From: Aurantiochytrium sp. KH105
Lineage: Eukaryota > Sar > Bigyra > Thraustochytrida > Thraustochytriidae
Assembly: GCA_003116975.1 (NCBI GenBank)
Contig: BGKB01000258.1
Coordinates: 1-63,735 of the forward strand
DNA: 63,735 bases
Direction: 5' to 3'
The position numbers were made by a program, and so were the translations under genes. The first letter of the stretch is position 1. Every line of letters starts with the position of its first letter. This document shows positions 41,894-51,720 of this stretch, in pieces. The notes under the pieces were generated by a model, which saw only the letters and a program-made list of their open reading frames with translations, searched no databases and was not told the DNA's origin.

Positions 41894-43263
41894 CTTCTCT
41901 GCTGTATTCTATCGGAAGGTCCTGTTTGCTCTGTTTCGGCTTCGGCTCAGAGTGATGCCGTCTTCTTCGCTTCGGTTCTCGACGGTCGTTGCAGAGACAC
42001 GTCAGGGTTCTGCACGGCAACCCCCGCGCGCGCGCGAGCGAGCTTCAGAAGCGTCGGCGCCCGATCTCGCACGGGCCAGATGAGCCGACGCCGCGAACGT
42101 ACTTGGGCGAGCGCACTCGCTCTCGAGCGCGCTTGCTTGCTCACGCGCTTGCGTGCTTGCTTACTTCCTTGCTTGCTTGCTTGCTTGCTTGCGTGCGCGA
42201 GAGTGGCAGCCGGCGCTCTCGCCGCTGCGCTCTCTCCGCGCCAGAGCGCGGCGAAGATCGTTGAGGGTCTGGGTATCTCTCCTCCCGGCTTGGCTGCTGC
42301 GGCTGGGTCACTTCTCGTCGGTATACAGTATACCACACTCGCTTAGCTAGACGACCGAGGTCACTCCACTCACTCGCTCACTTACTCAGCCTCAGCACAC
42401 GGAGAAGGGCACGTCAACGAGCTCGGCCTCGACGTTGCCGAGGATGGTTTTCGCGCCGACGCGGGCGTCTTGCATGCTGCGATTAGCCTCTGCTCGACTT
42501 GCCTTTCTCGGCGAAAGGAACGAAACTGGGACGAAGCGCGAGGTCCACCATTTGCGAAAAGCTAGGAACACCTTTGCGCAAAAGCTAGCACCCGCACCGC
42601 TGCTCTTTCAACTTGATTTTTTTTTTAGCGAAAAGAGACCCTCGCGGTACACCACAATCGATCTCTCCCGCGACAGACAAGCTCGGTCTCCCTCCCTGCG
42701 CACCTGCGAGATTCCTCGTGGTCGCCGTCATTTCCTGAGCCCGCAATCCGCCTTTCACCCTTCCCTACGGTACAACATACATGCCCCAGGTCGCCGCTTC
42801 GACGTCTTCCCTCCCCGCTCCGCCTTCGCGTCCCGTCCACCCTCCTGCCCGCCACGCAGCGCTCGCGCTCTCCGAGATCTCGCCCGCCGCGGTCGCGTCC
42901 ACGCAGGCGGGGTCGCGCGCGACTAGTGCGCACTAGTTACGCGACTGCACGGCGCGTGTCGCGTGCGGAGCCTTCTTCTTCTCCTCGCGCGACAGACAAA
43001 CAAACCAAACCCCGAGCGCTCGGCGAGTCCAGGCAGGCCCGCCCGCCCGCGACGCGACGCCCGCGCGAGCCGCGCGCAGGAGCCGCCGCCGCGAGGAGCG
43101 CAGCCGCCGCCGCGGAGCGCAGGAGCCGCCGCGCAGGCGCCGTCCGGGCGCGAGGCGGGTGGCGCAGAGCCCCGGCGAGGAGGGCGAGCTCGAGCAGCAC
43201 AGCGCGAGCAGCGGCCGCGCGAGCAGCGGCAGCGCGAGGGCGACGGGCAGCGGCGCGGGGAAG
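41894..43263. other. Divergent promoter region of PIKfyve and YME1
   Basis: About 1.4 kb shared upstream region. It holds a TTGC tetranucleotide run at 42155-42195 and is GC-rich towards YME1. The YME1 frame is open before 43264, but without an ATG and with composition unlike a presequence. No separate gene is supported. Confidence 0.6.
42155..42195. repeat. TTGC microsatellite
   Basis: CTTGC/TTGC repeated about eight times with two variants. Confidence 0.85.
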
Positions 43264-45555
43264 ATGCTCGGCGCGGGGACGTGGGCCAGGACGCACGCCG
43301 CGGCAGCAGCAGCAGCAGCTGCCGGCGGCGGCGGCCTCGTGCGCAGGGCGGCTCGGCTTCGGGAAGGCGTCTGCGCGGCGAGCAGGGCCCGGACGATTTC
43401 CTCCCGGAGCCGCGGGAGGCTCGAGCGCCTCGAGGACGAGGCCAACATGAGGGTGGCGGACAGCGTCGTGCAGGAGAAGTTCCTGCGCGAGGTCGGCAAG
43501 ATATCGCCGGAAATCGTGCTCCAGCGCTACGAGTCCGGAAGGTTTGCGAGCAACGAGGGCGTCTTCAAGGAGTATCTCAAGGCGCTCGTCGCCACGGGCC
43601 GCCTCGACCGCACGTCCATGGACGACATTATGCGGAACGCGCAAGGCGCAGGCGCCGGCTATGGCCATGCGGCCAGCACCGCCATGCCCGGCGCCGGCGC
43701 CGGAGGCTGGCTCGCCAACGCCACGGGCAGCCACGGCGGAAGCAGCATGGCAGGCGCCAACTACTACGGCGCCATGGGCGGACACGGGTACCAAATGCAT
43801 GCCGCAGGCGCCGCGCCTGGCGCTGGCGCTGGGGCCGGCGCTAGCTCCGGCATGGGCGGGATGTTCTCGAATGCGAACCCGTTCCTGGCAGCACAGCAGG
43901 CTGGGCAGGCCGGCGAGGGCGCCGCGCCCGTGCAGGTGCAAATCGTTGAGGGCAACATGAAGACGCAGTTCTGGCGGATCGCCCGTCTCCTGGCACTCGC
44001 GGGCATCGTCTGGTACGCCTTTGACAACTTCGTCGACGGCAAGGGAATGATGCCCCGCGGACTTTCCGGCGAGGTCAAGGCCTTTGTGGGCGTGACTGGC
44101 AAGACCTTTGAGGATGTAAAGGGCGCCCAGGAGGCCAAGGACGAGCTGCAAGAGATTGTCGAGTACCTCAAGGACCCGACGCGGTTCACGCGTCTCGGAG
44201 GTAAACTGCCCAAGGGTGTCCTGCTGACCGGCCCTCCCGGAACGGGCAAAACCCTGCTGGCAAAGTGCATTGCGGGCGAGGCGGGCGTGCCCTTCTTCCA
44301 TGCCGCCGGCTCCGACTTTGAGGAAATGTACGTGGGCGTCGGTGCGCGTCGCGTGCGTGACCTCTTTGAGGCCGCGAAAAAGGCCAGTCCGTGCATCGTC
44401 TTTATTGATGAGATCGACGCCATCGGGTCAACTCGCGCGCTCAAGGAGCAGCAGGCCCTGAAGATGACGCTCAATCAGCTTCTCGTTGAACTTGATGGTT
44501 TTCGCGACTCGGAGGGCGTCATCATCATCGGTGCGACCAACTTTCCGGACGTTCTCGATCCGGCGCTCGTCCGCCCAGGTCGCTTTGACCGCAACATTGT
44601 CGTCCCGCTCCCCGACCTGCATGACCGAACCGAGATCCTCAAGCTGTATTTGGAAAAGGTCCCGCATGAGGACAACGTGAAGGCACTGGACATTGCGCGC
44701 GGCACGCCCGGTGCGAGCGGCGCCGACCTGTCCAACATTGTGAACGTGGCGGCCCTGCGCGCTGCCAAGATCGGCGCCGAGACCGTGACGACCGAGGACC
44801 TCGAGTACGCCAAGGACAAGGTGCTTATGGGCGCTGAGCGGCGATCAGCCATCATTCCCAAGGAGGTCCGCGAGGTCACAGCGTACCACGAGGGCGGACA
44901 CGCGCTCATGGCGCTCAAGACACCGGCCGCAATGCCCATTCACAAGGCGACCATCATGCCCCGAGGCCAGGCGCTTGGCATGGTGCATCAGCTCCCGGAG
45001 GAGCAGGATATGCTGCAGCGGACGAAGCGGCAAATGCTGGCGGAGCTCGATGTATGCATGGGAGGACGCGCCGCCGAGGAGCTCATTTTTGGCCCCGACT
45101 ACGTCACAAGCGGCGCTTCTTCGGATATTCAAAAGGCTTCGCAAATCGCTCGCGCCATGGTGGAGCGCTACGGTATGGGTAGCAGCGAGGTTGGCGTCGT
45201 CTTTGTGCCAACAGATCGGCAGCCCATCAGCGACGAGACGCGCCAGCGTGTCGACGCCGAGGTCAAGGCTATCTTGAATGCCTCATATGACCGCGCGCGC
45301 AAATTGCTCGGATCAAACAAAAAGGAGCTGCACCGCCTCGCCAAGGCCCTCTTGGATCACGAGAGTCTCACTGCAGAGCACATCCAGCTCGTGATCAAGG
45401 GCAAGCCCCTGCCGGCCTCTGTGCGCCGCATGACCACCATGAAGGAGGACGATGAGGCCGGTGGTGTTGGGGGAGCGAGCGAAACGTCTAAATTAGCGCC
45501 CAAGCAACAGCCAGCGCCACCCGTTGCCGCTCCCGCGGGCAAGGTCGCAACATGA
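43264..45555 (+). CDS. YME1: Mitochondrial i-AAA protease YME1 (FtsH family)
   Basis: Predicted 763 residues. Membrane-anchored ATP-dependent zinc protease of the inner mitochondrial membrane that degrades unfolded or regulated intermembrane-space proteins. Residues 1-50 are Ala/Arg-rich ([13 protein letters not shown], then [11 protein letters not shown]), fitting a mitochondrial presequence. A Gly/Ala/Met-rich stretch follows, then a single transmembrane segment at about 236-256 ([18 protein letters not shown]). AAA module: Walker A GPPGTGKT from residue 323, Walker B IVFIDEID, arginine finger block RPGRFDR. Peptidase: HEGGH with His542, Glu543 and His546, and the distal Asp in [10 protein letters not shown]. 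One transmembrane segment supports the i-AAA (Yme1) type over the two-segment m-AAA (Yta10/Yta12) type. I use the first in-frame ATG. The C-terminal 40 residues are a Pro/Ala/Gln-rich extension. Confidence 0.92.
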   Translation: MLGAGTWARTHAAAAAAAAAGGGGLVRRAARLREGVCAASRARTISSRSRGRLERLEDEANMRVADSVVQEKFLREVGKISPEIVLQRYESGRFASNEGVFKEYLKALVATGRLDRTSMDDIMRNAQGAGAGYGHAASTAMPGAGAGGWLANATGSHGGSSMAGANYYGAMGGHGYQMHAAGAAPGAGAGAGASSGMGGMFSNANPFLAAQQAGQAGEGAAPVQVQIVEGNMKTQFWRIARLLALAGIVWYAFDNFVDGKGMMPRGLSGEVKAFVGVTGKTFEDVKGAQEAKDELQEIVEYLKDPTRFTRLGGKLPKGVLLTGPPGTGKTLLAKCIAGEAGVPFFHAAGSDFEEMYVGVGARRVRDLFEAAKKASPCIVFIDEIDAIGSTRALKEQQALKMTLNQLLVELDGFRDSEGVIIIGATNFPDVLDPALVRPGRFDRNIVVPLPDLHDRTEILKLYLEKVPHEDNVKALDIARGTPGASGADLSNIVNVAALRAAKIGAETVTTEDLEYAKDKVLMGAERRSAIIPKEVREVTAYHEGGHALMALKTPAAMPIHKATIMPRGQALGMVHQLPEEQDMLQRTKRQMLAELDVCMGGRAAEELIFGPDYVTSGASSDIQKASQIARAMVERYGMGSSEVGVVFVPTDRQPISDETRQRVDAEVKAILNASYDRARKLLGSNKKELHRLAKALLDHESLTAEHIQLVIKGKPLPASVRRMTTMKEDDEAGGVGGASETSKLAPKQQPAPPVAAPAGKVAT

Positions 45556-46053
45556 TTTTCAAAAGTACATTTTGTCGATTGTTGAATGATGATGATTTTA
45601 GACTTGCGCCTTCATTTCGTTTTTCTTTGGGGAAGTCCGATAATGCATTTTTTTTTCAGGCGATGGGAGATTGGATGACGGTGATGGCATCGAACACGTT
45701 GCTGCAACTTGTGTGAGTGAGCGATGCTACAGCGACTCCAGAAAGAAGCGGTCGTTGTTCTGTTCCATTTCGGACCTCAAAGCTGCGAATTTACGTTGAG
45801 TCACTGCTTGAATACCAGTATCAGGGATAGCTACGAGCAACTGACTGTGAAGAATCTCAGAGACACGACTTTTCGTTCACCGATACCCTTTCGTAAGGAA
45901 ATAAAAGATCATCGTTGAAGCCGGCTAGTTGGTTGATAGTTTTTGGTAGTCGAAGGAAGCCTACATCGAAAAGGTCTCACAATCAGCCAGGAAAAAGTTG
46001 GTTCTTTCATTCTCTCACAAAGCCATCTGATCATATTTATTTTTTATATATTG
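45556..46053. other. Convergent 3' spacer
   Basis: Between YME1 (plus) and the Ly6-like gene (minus). AT-richer than its surroundings; no gene seen. Confidence 0.65.
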
Positions 46054-46698
46054 CTATGGCGTTGAAAATGCGAGTGCGATGGCATGCATTATGCACAATG
46101 CCACCAAGAGTACAGGTGCAACGCTCGCGCGCGAGCTCGTATTGCAAAGGTCGTCGGTGCAGCACGTGACGCCGATGCCGGTGTCAGCGGACTGGTTGAG
46201 CGCCTCGCACGTGGAGGCACACCCTCGCACGTGGACTTCTTCGAACCCCCAGACGGCCGATTTGCCGAACCTTGAGTTTTGCGGATGGCGGAATTCGTCG
46301 ACACAAACATCCTGCTCCCCAGAGCATGTCTCGATGCAAAAGTCTGGGTCAGCGCCTGCGTCTGAGCAATTTGCAGTGGGGAGTGCAAGTCCGAGCGTGC
46401 ACTCGGCTGTGGTATTGCAAGCTTCAAAGTTTCTCGCACAGACCCAGGTTGGGGTCCCGGCGTCTGTTTCTGTGCACATTGTGCTTGTGTTGGTGTCGCT
46501 AGCATCACTGCTGCTGCTGCTGCTGCTGCCGCTCGACTCACCCCAATCGAACTCGCACGCGTCCAGAGCGTATGTGCAGCTTGGAAAGCAGTCCTGCTTG
46601 GCTCTGTAGCACCGAAGTCCCTCCGCTTCGCGCACGCCGACACTGACGATGCACGCCAGCGCGACGAGCGTCGCCGCCGCGCGTGATCTCGCGCTCAT
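46054..46698 (-). CDS. GPI-anchored Ly6/uPAR-like (three-finger) cysteine-rich protein
   Basis: Predicted 214 residues. Signal peptide at 1-27 (ending REAEG), then LRCYRAKQDC at the start of the mature chain. About 16 cysteines follow, with a Ser-rich insertion (residues 56-65). The domain ends in GVTCCTDDLCN, the closing signature of the Ly6/uPAR (LU) fold. A small-residue segment (TSSRAS) and a hydrophobic tail of about 20 residues (VAPVLLVALCIMHAIALAF) fit GPI anchoring. LU proteins are mainly known from animals, with secreted toxin-like and receptor-like members. This one looks like a surface coat or receptor protein, not a toxin. The domain is longer than a single LU unit and may be one expanded unit or a degenerate pair. 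Several NxS/T sequons are present. It is divergent from the DZIP1-like gene. Confidence 0.72.
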   Translation of the reverse strand: MSARSRAAATLVALACIVSVGVREAEGLRCYRAKQDCFPSCTYALDACEFDWGESSGSSSSSSSDASDTNTSTMCTETDAGTPTWVCARNFEACNTTAECTLGLALPTANCSDAGADPDFCIETCSGEQDVCVDEFRHPQNSRFGKSAVWGFEEVHVRGCASTCEALNQSADTGIGVTCCTDDLCNTSSRASVAPVLLVALCIMHAIALAFSTP

Positions 46699-47615
46699 AG
46701 CGTCAGTACGCCCCTCGAAGGCGGCGGTCCCTTCGTCCCCTTTCTTTGCCCCCCAAAAAGTCCTCGTCGACGCTCAGAAGCAGAATTTCCCTCGCTCGCT
46801 CGCTCGCTCGCTCGCTAAACCCGAGGCCCGACTGCGCGCGCTGCGCTGCGCGAGGGCGCCGGGCGCGGCTGTCTGCCCGCTGCCGCTGGCGCGGCGGGCT
46901 AGCTGCGAGGCGTCGCGCCCGACCTGGTCGCGCCTTGCGCCATAGAGACGCCATGCAATGTTTCCGTTGAGCTCATCTCACTGGCCGACTGTGAGAGGCA
47001 GCAGCACTCGCACTGCACTGCACTGACGTTGGTGGGCCTTGCGTCCCATCGCCAAGCCCTCGGGCCCGGCCCCGCGCACAATGACATAATCAGCGGCAGC
47101 AGCGTGCAGGCGACCTGCAGCCGCAGCGAAAGCGGCCTATCGAAGAGCCCGCTGGGCCGGCCTCTGAATCGGAGGGGCGGCGACGTGGAGCGGCACGGGC
47201 GTTGAGCGGCCTGATATCACTGTGAGTAAGGTAGTCTCTCTCAGCTTGTTGGGACGCCCGCCAGAGCCGCATCGAGCGAGCCGCTGCGCCGGCGCGCACG
47301 GCCGTTGCCGAGTGGCGGGCGCAGCGTGGGCTGGCGCACGTCCTCGTCCTCGTCCACGCTCACGCTCACATCGACGTACACCCGCGCGCGTGCGCAGCAG
47401 GAGGGGCAGGGCAAGGTTTTATAGACGAGGAGAGGCCCAAACGGCACGAGACAGCACGAGCCCGCGTGAGCGGGAGCGGCAGGGCCAGAATACATTCACG
47501 CTGCAGCAATACGCGTCTCCAAGACAAGAAATCTAGCTAAAGCTCCTTGTTGTCGCTCTCGACGTCGTCATTGCCGCTGTCGCCGTAGAGAGAGAGAGAG
47601 ATAAACAAGAGAGGG
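46699..47615. other. Divergent promoter region of the Ly6-like and DZIP1-like genes
   Basis: About 900 bp, GC-rich. It holds a CGCT tetranucleotide run at about 46790-46816 and short palindrome-rich stretches. No gene is supported. Confidence 0.6.
46788..46816. repeat. CGCT microsatellite
   Basis: CGCT repeated about seven times. Confidence 0.85.
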
Positions 47616-50600
47616 ATGCTGCGAAGAGGGGACTCGCGTGAGGGCTTTGCGGAGGCCGAGGCGTTGCACGAACTGCGCAGCAAAATGAGGCGACAACTTG
47701 GGGAAGGCGAGCGCGAAGTCGCGAGTGAACTCGAGCACGAGGAAGTCGAGGAAGACTGGCTGCAAGCGTTCACCTTTCAACAGAGACACGGCAAGTTGAA
47801 CGTGCGTCGACTTGCGCGGCTAGACCTGATGCAAATTGTCGAAAAGGTAGACGTTGGGGCACTGCAAGAAATGCTCGAAAATATCGCTTTCTGCAACCTC
47901 AAGGTCGGAGACTTGCAAGGCCTTTCGGACCAAAACATTGTCAAAGCCTTTCGCGTTGCGCAGCTCATCATCGAGTATCTTCTCAATCTAGAAAACGCTC
48001 TTTTTGCGCAGGTCGATGCCGCGCGCGCCGACGCTCGGGACGCAAGCGCGGACGCAAACCAGCTCGCCGAGGATAATGGCGTCCTTGCGGACGAAAACGA
48101 TAGGCTGCGCAAAGAAATTCGCCAAAAGCGCAAAGCTCTCGCGACCTTTGAGTACGTGCTGACTGTGCACGGCCCCGGTGGTGCCTCAATGAAGGAAACC
48201 TTGGCAAAGGCGCTTGCGGGGACGCGCGCAGGCGCCGGCCTTGATGCCCCGGGCCTCGAGGCCTCCGTTTGTGGCACTTGTGGAAAGACCTTTAGCTCGC
48301 GGGAGTTTCTTCGACGCCACTGCGCCCGACGCAAGCACACCTTCATGCCCGAAGAGGCGGAAAATCTCGAACCGAATAGGGCAAACGAGGCCTCGACAGA
48401 GGACGCGCTCGAGAAAATGCAGCAAGCTTTACTTGCCGCAGTCAAGGAGCGCGAGTCGGCTGTGCGGGAGGCCATCGAAGAGACGCGTGCGTCTGAACGC
48501 AAAATGCACATCGAGCAGCTCGAAACTCTTAAGGCGGATCGTCGCGCCCACGAAGAGCGCGTAGAAGCTCAATACGAGGCACGTCTCTCGACGCAGCAAC
48601 TCGGTTACGAGCAGCGTATCGCCGGGCTCGAGGCCAAGCTCGAGGTCTTTCGCACCTTGCAATGGACTGCCAGGGAAAGAGAGGACGAAGAGGCCGCCAC
48701 ACGACGGGCGGAGGCACGCAAGCTTCAAGAAGAGCAGCAGAACCGACTTGCCATGCTAGAAAGGGAACTGCAGCATCATCGTGCGCAACAGCTCGAACGC
48801 GCAGCCTCGGACTCGAGTTCAGCTGCGCTCTCCCGCTCGTCATCTCCATCCGTGGTATCCTCGTCAAGCTCGTCCCGCTCGTCGGCGTCTCATCGCGATC
48901 GTCAAGACGACGCGGATTTTGCAACGCAACGCTTTCGGGCGGCGATTGTGGCGAACTTTTGCCGCTCGCTCGCAAGTCTGGTTCGCAATCACAACAAAAT
49001 ACGGTCCGGTCGCGCGTTTGCTCGTCTTCAGGTGCACGCAAGAGACGCCTCGCTCGTCCAAGCCAAGAGAGATCTTGTGCAATCGATCAGCGAGCAAGAG
49101 GCACTGAGTCAAGAAGCACCGGCTTCCCCCAAACAGGCCGTGGCGCGGCACGTCGCCAACATGGTGGGCCCAGACGAACTTGAGGCCAAGCCCATTCATG
49201 AGGCCCTCGTGCAGCAGATCGCTCTGCAGTATTTGCACGCGCAGCGCGAAGACACAATTACCGAGGCCGAGCGAGATGCCATGGCCGAGGCGGAAACTGT
49301 AATTGATGGCAAGGCTGCGATTCTCTCATCGCGGTTCAAAGTCGGTACCCAGTCAATGGATCATGCACCGCTGCCCGAGAAGCCGCACGTTCGTTCTCGC
49401 TGGGACCACAGCGCCGCCGAGATCCACGCTCAGCTCGACGAGGCCCGTAGGCAGTTATACACTCGAATGGCGCGTTTCGACGCTTCACTGCCAGAGCTCG
49501 ACGTCTTGGACGACGAGCAGCGGGTGCATCTCCAACGGCAAATTGAGGTGGCGAGACGCAATCAACCGCAAGGGGGTTTCACAAAGGCCTTGCGTGCTGT
49601 TCAAAAACTCACCAGCAACCTTACAGATGCTTTTTACAAGCCTCCTGCCGCAGAGGATTTGCAGGCATACGAAGATGAGTTTCCTCAACCGCGTGACATT
49701 CTCTTGCGCGACGCAATGGTTCCCATCTCTGAACGGCACAAAGCACAACCGCGGGAGCGCCCCCCGGTCGTGCAGCAGCCTTCGTTTCTCCAACTCCAGG
49801 TTGATCAACCTTTTGCAAGCATTTCATCATCATCATCATCATCATCACCATCACCTTCATTGCGCGACGAAGCAAAGACCTCGTCACCACAATCAGCCGA
49901 GGACGAAAGCGAGGACGAAAGCGAGGACGAAAGCGAGGACGACGGGACCTCTCGCGCTATTGCCTCTTGGGCTGCCAAGAGCCATCAAGGTCGGAGCGAA
50001 GACGACGCAATGCTTGGTCAAGGGGACGAAGACGGCTTGTGGGCTGTCAATCGTGTCCAGACGACGCGAGACTTTGGGGCGACGAGAGACTTTGGTACTG
50101 AGCCTGAAACAACAAGCACCCAGGCTGAAGAAGAATCCGATTCCTCCGAGCCCTCCCCACTTCCTTTGCCTCCGAAACCACAGACTGCACGCGTCCCACG
50201 CCCGCGAAATCTGACGAGCAAGCCCCAGCAAAACCTACGGCCTTTGGAGAGTGCTCAGCTAGAGCAAGTCGAGGTCTCGACTGCGAACGAGTCAATGCAA
50301 GTCTTTCAAAGCCAGCGCGACGTTTCAGGCGACGCCCAGCAAGTGGCTACGAATGCTACGAGTCAAGATCTTTGCGCTACAGAAGAAGACGCCAACGTCT
50401 CGCCTGAAAATTCGTCTTGCTCGATCGCATCCGAGGAAAAAGTCATGATGCATCAGGGCAAGGACGGCAAGCAGCAGGCTAGCGATCGAGATTACTTGAC
50501 TGTCGGCGCAGACTTTGCAAGTGCCACCATGCGTGCTCAGAATGTAGTCATTCGCGACGACGACAATGATACCGCAGAAGATAAAGATGGCTTTGCTGTC

Positions 50601-51425
50601 GAAAAGCAAGCGCAAAGTAAAGAAGATGAAACGGAGGAAGAGGTGGAGGCTCACTCTCTTATTGACGGAAAGGACGCGTCTGTCGGTGAAGGTAAGAAGG
50701 ATAAAGAACTCGACGAAAAGGAGGAAAAGCGCGACCTCGGTGCCAAGGAAGAACAGCGCTTTGCCGACGAAAGCGAGGCTCAAGAACAAGACTTTAGCAG
50801 CGACGAATCTCTCGTGGAGGACGAAACCCAAGGCAACAGTGTACAGGCCAGGGGAGCTACTCCCACGCATGAAGAAATCGACGATGCGAACGGGGAAGAC
50901 GTCAATCTCATTTCTCGTGAAGAGAAGCATCTTTTGAGCGAGAGAAATTTACCGCTTGAAGCATCGCAATCGCAGGCAAACAATTCTGATGATCTTCCAG
51001 CGCGTGTCTCCGCCCGCGATGTGCGAGGAGAAGAGGCCAAAGACGAAGAAGATCAAATGACAAGAGTATCACTTGCGGAGGAGCAAGGGCCTGGATTGAA
51101 AGTTTCTGCGCAGCATTCAGCAGGGAAGGGCGCACGCTTGGCCGAGATAAGCAGCGGCGCAGATGATGCAGAGCACCAAGGGCAAGAGCAAGAAGAGGCA
51201 AAGGACTCGCCGACGATCCATTCCGAAGGCAATGCCAGTCTAGCGTCGCTGCCTCGAAAGTCGTTCGCAGCGCAAGCATCATCACAAGCGGTGGTCGCGA
51301 TTTCCGAGGTGGGCGCCTCGGATCTGGCCGCCATGCGCTGGGACTTCGTCATCGAGTCCTCGTCCGCGTCGCAGCCCTCAGCGTCCGCCCCTGCTGCTGC
51401 TCATGCTGACGATGATCACAAGTAA
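47616..51425 (+). CDS. DZIP1: DZIP1/Iguana-like C2H2 zinc-finger coiled-coil protein
   Basis: Predicted 1269 residues. DZIP1 proteins act at the basal body and transition zone in cilium formation, and in animals in Hedgehog signalling. Residues about 48-135 match the DZIP N-terminal domain: FTFQQRHGKLNVRRLARLDL, then VDVGALQEMLENIAFCNL and FRVAQLIIEYLLNLENALF. A coiled coil follows at about 135-185. A single C2H2 finger starts at Cys219 (CGTCGKTFSSREFLRRH), as in the family. More coiled coil runs from 255 to 400, with Ser-rich and Glu-rich low-complexity sequence after 720, including an exact repeat of acidic EDES units near 49900-49940. The C-terminal 500 residues have no known domain. Intronless. 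The next gene starts 295 bp downstream on the same strand. Confidence 0.78.
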   Translation: MLRRGDSREGFAEAEALHELRSKMRRQLGEGEREVASELEHEEVEEDWLQAFTFQQRHGKLNVRRLARLDLMQIVEKVDVGALQEMLENIAFCNLKVGDLQGLSDQNIVKAFRVAQLIIEYLLNLENALFAQVDAARADARDASADANQLAEDNGVLADENDRLRKEIRQKRKALATFEYVLTVHGPGGASMKETLAKALAGTRAGAGLDAPGLEASVCGTCGKTFSSREFLRRHCARRKHTFMPEEAENLEPNRANEASTEDALEKMQQALLAAVKERESAVREAIEETRASERKMHIEQLETLKADRRAHEERVEAQYEARLSTQQLGYEQRIAGLEAKLEVFRTLQWTAREREDEEAATRRAEARKLQEEQQNRLAMLERELQHHRAQQLERAASDSSSAALSRSSSPSVVSSSSSSRSSASHRDRQDDADFATQRFRAAIVANFCRSLASLVRNHNKIRSGRAFARLQVHARDASLVQAKRDLVQSISEQEALSQEAPASPKQAVARHVANMVGPDELEAKPIHEALVQQIALQYLHAQREDTITEAERDAMAEAETVIDGKAAILSSRFKVGTQSMDHAPLPEKPHVRSRWDHSAAEIHAQLDEARRQLYTRMARFDASLPELDVLDDEQRVHLQRQIEVARRNQPQGGFTKALRAVQKLTSNLTDAFYKPPAAEDLQAYEDEFPQPRDILLRDAMVPISERHKAQPRERPPVVQQPSFLQLQVDQPFASISSSSSSSSPSPSLRDEAKTSSPQSAEDESEDESEDESEDDGTSRAIASWAAKSHQGRSEDDAMLGQGDEDGLWAVNRVQTTRDFGATRDFGTEPETTSTQAEEESDSSEPSPLPLPPKPQTARVPRPRNLTSKPQQNLRPLESAQLEQVEVSTANESMQVFQSQRDVSGDAQQVATNATSQDLCATEEDANVSPENSSCSIASEEKVMMHQGKDGKQQASDRDYLTVGADFASATMRAQNVVIRDDDNDTAEDKDGFAVEKQAQSKEDETEEEVEAHSLIDGKDASVGEGKKDKELDEKEEKRDLGAKEEQRFADESEAQEQDFSSDESLVEDETQGNSVQARGATPTHEEIDDANGEDVNLISREEKHLLSERNLPLEASQSQANNSDDLPARVSARDVRGEEAKDEEDQMTRVSLAEEQGPGLKVSAQHSAGKGARLAEISSGADDAEHQGQEQEEAKDSPTIHSEGNASLASLPRKSFAAQASSQAVVAISEVGASDLAAMRWDFVIESSSASQPSASAPAAAHADDDHK

Positions 51426-51720
51426 AGAAGTCTTTATTACCTAGGCCTACTCGCAAAGCCTTTGTTTCTCTCAGAACAAACAGAAGATAAATGACAAAGA
51501 TAGACCTCCAGCAAAACGAACGCTGGCTCGGCTCGAATGAGTGCATCACGCGGCGCGGCCTGTCTGTTTTGGGTGCCTCGCTTCGGGTGCCTTCCCCTTG
51601 ATTCGCCGATTCCTGCTGCACGCGCCAAAAGTCCAAGTCCGTGGAGCCGCAGCGCGCGGTGCGGCGCGCGGGCGCTCGGGCGCGGCGCGGGGTGGCGCGG
51701 AGCGAGGAGCGAGGAGCGCG

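Noticed and set aside
42937..44301. Minus-strand open frame of 454 codons across the YME1 5' half
   Set aside because: Antisense of the YME1 presequence and AAA module; Ala/Arg-rich, no domain.
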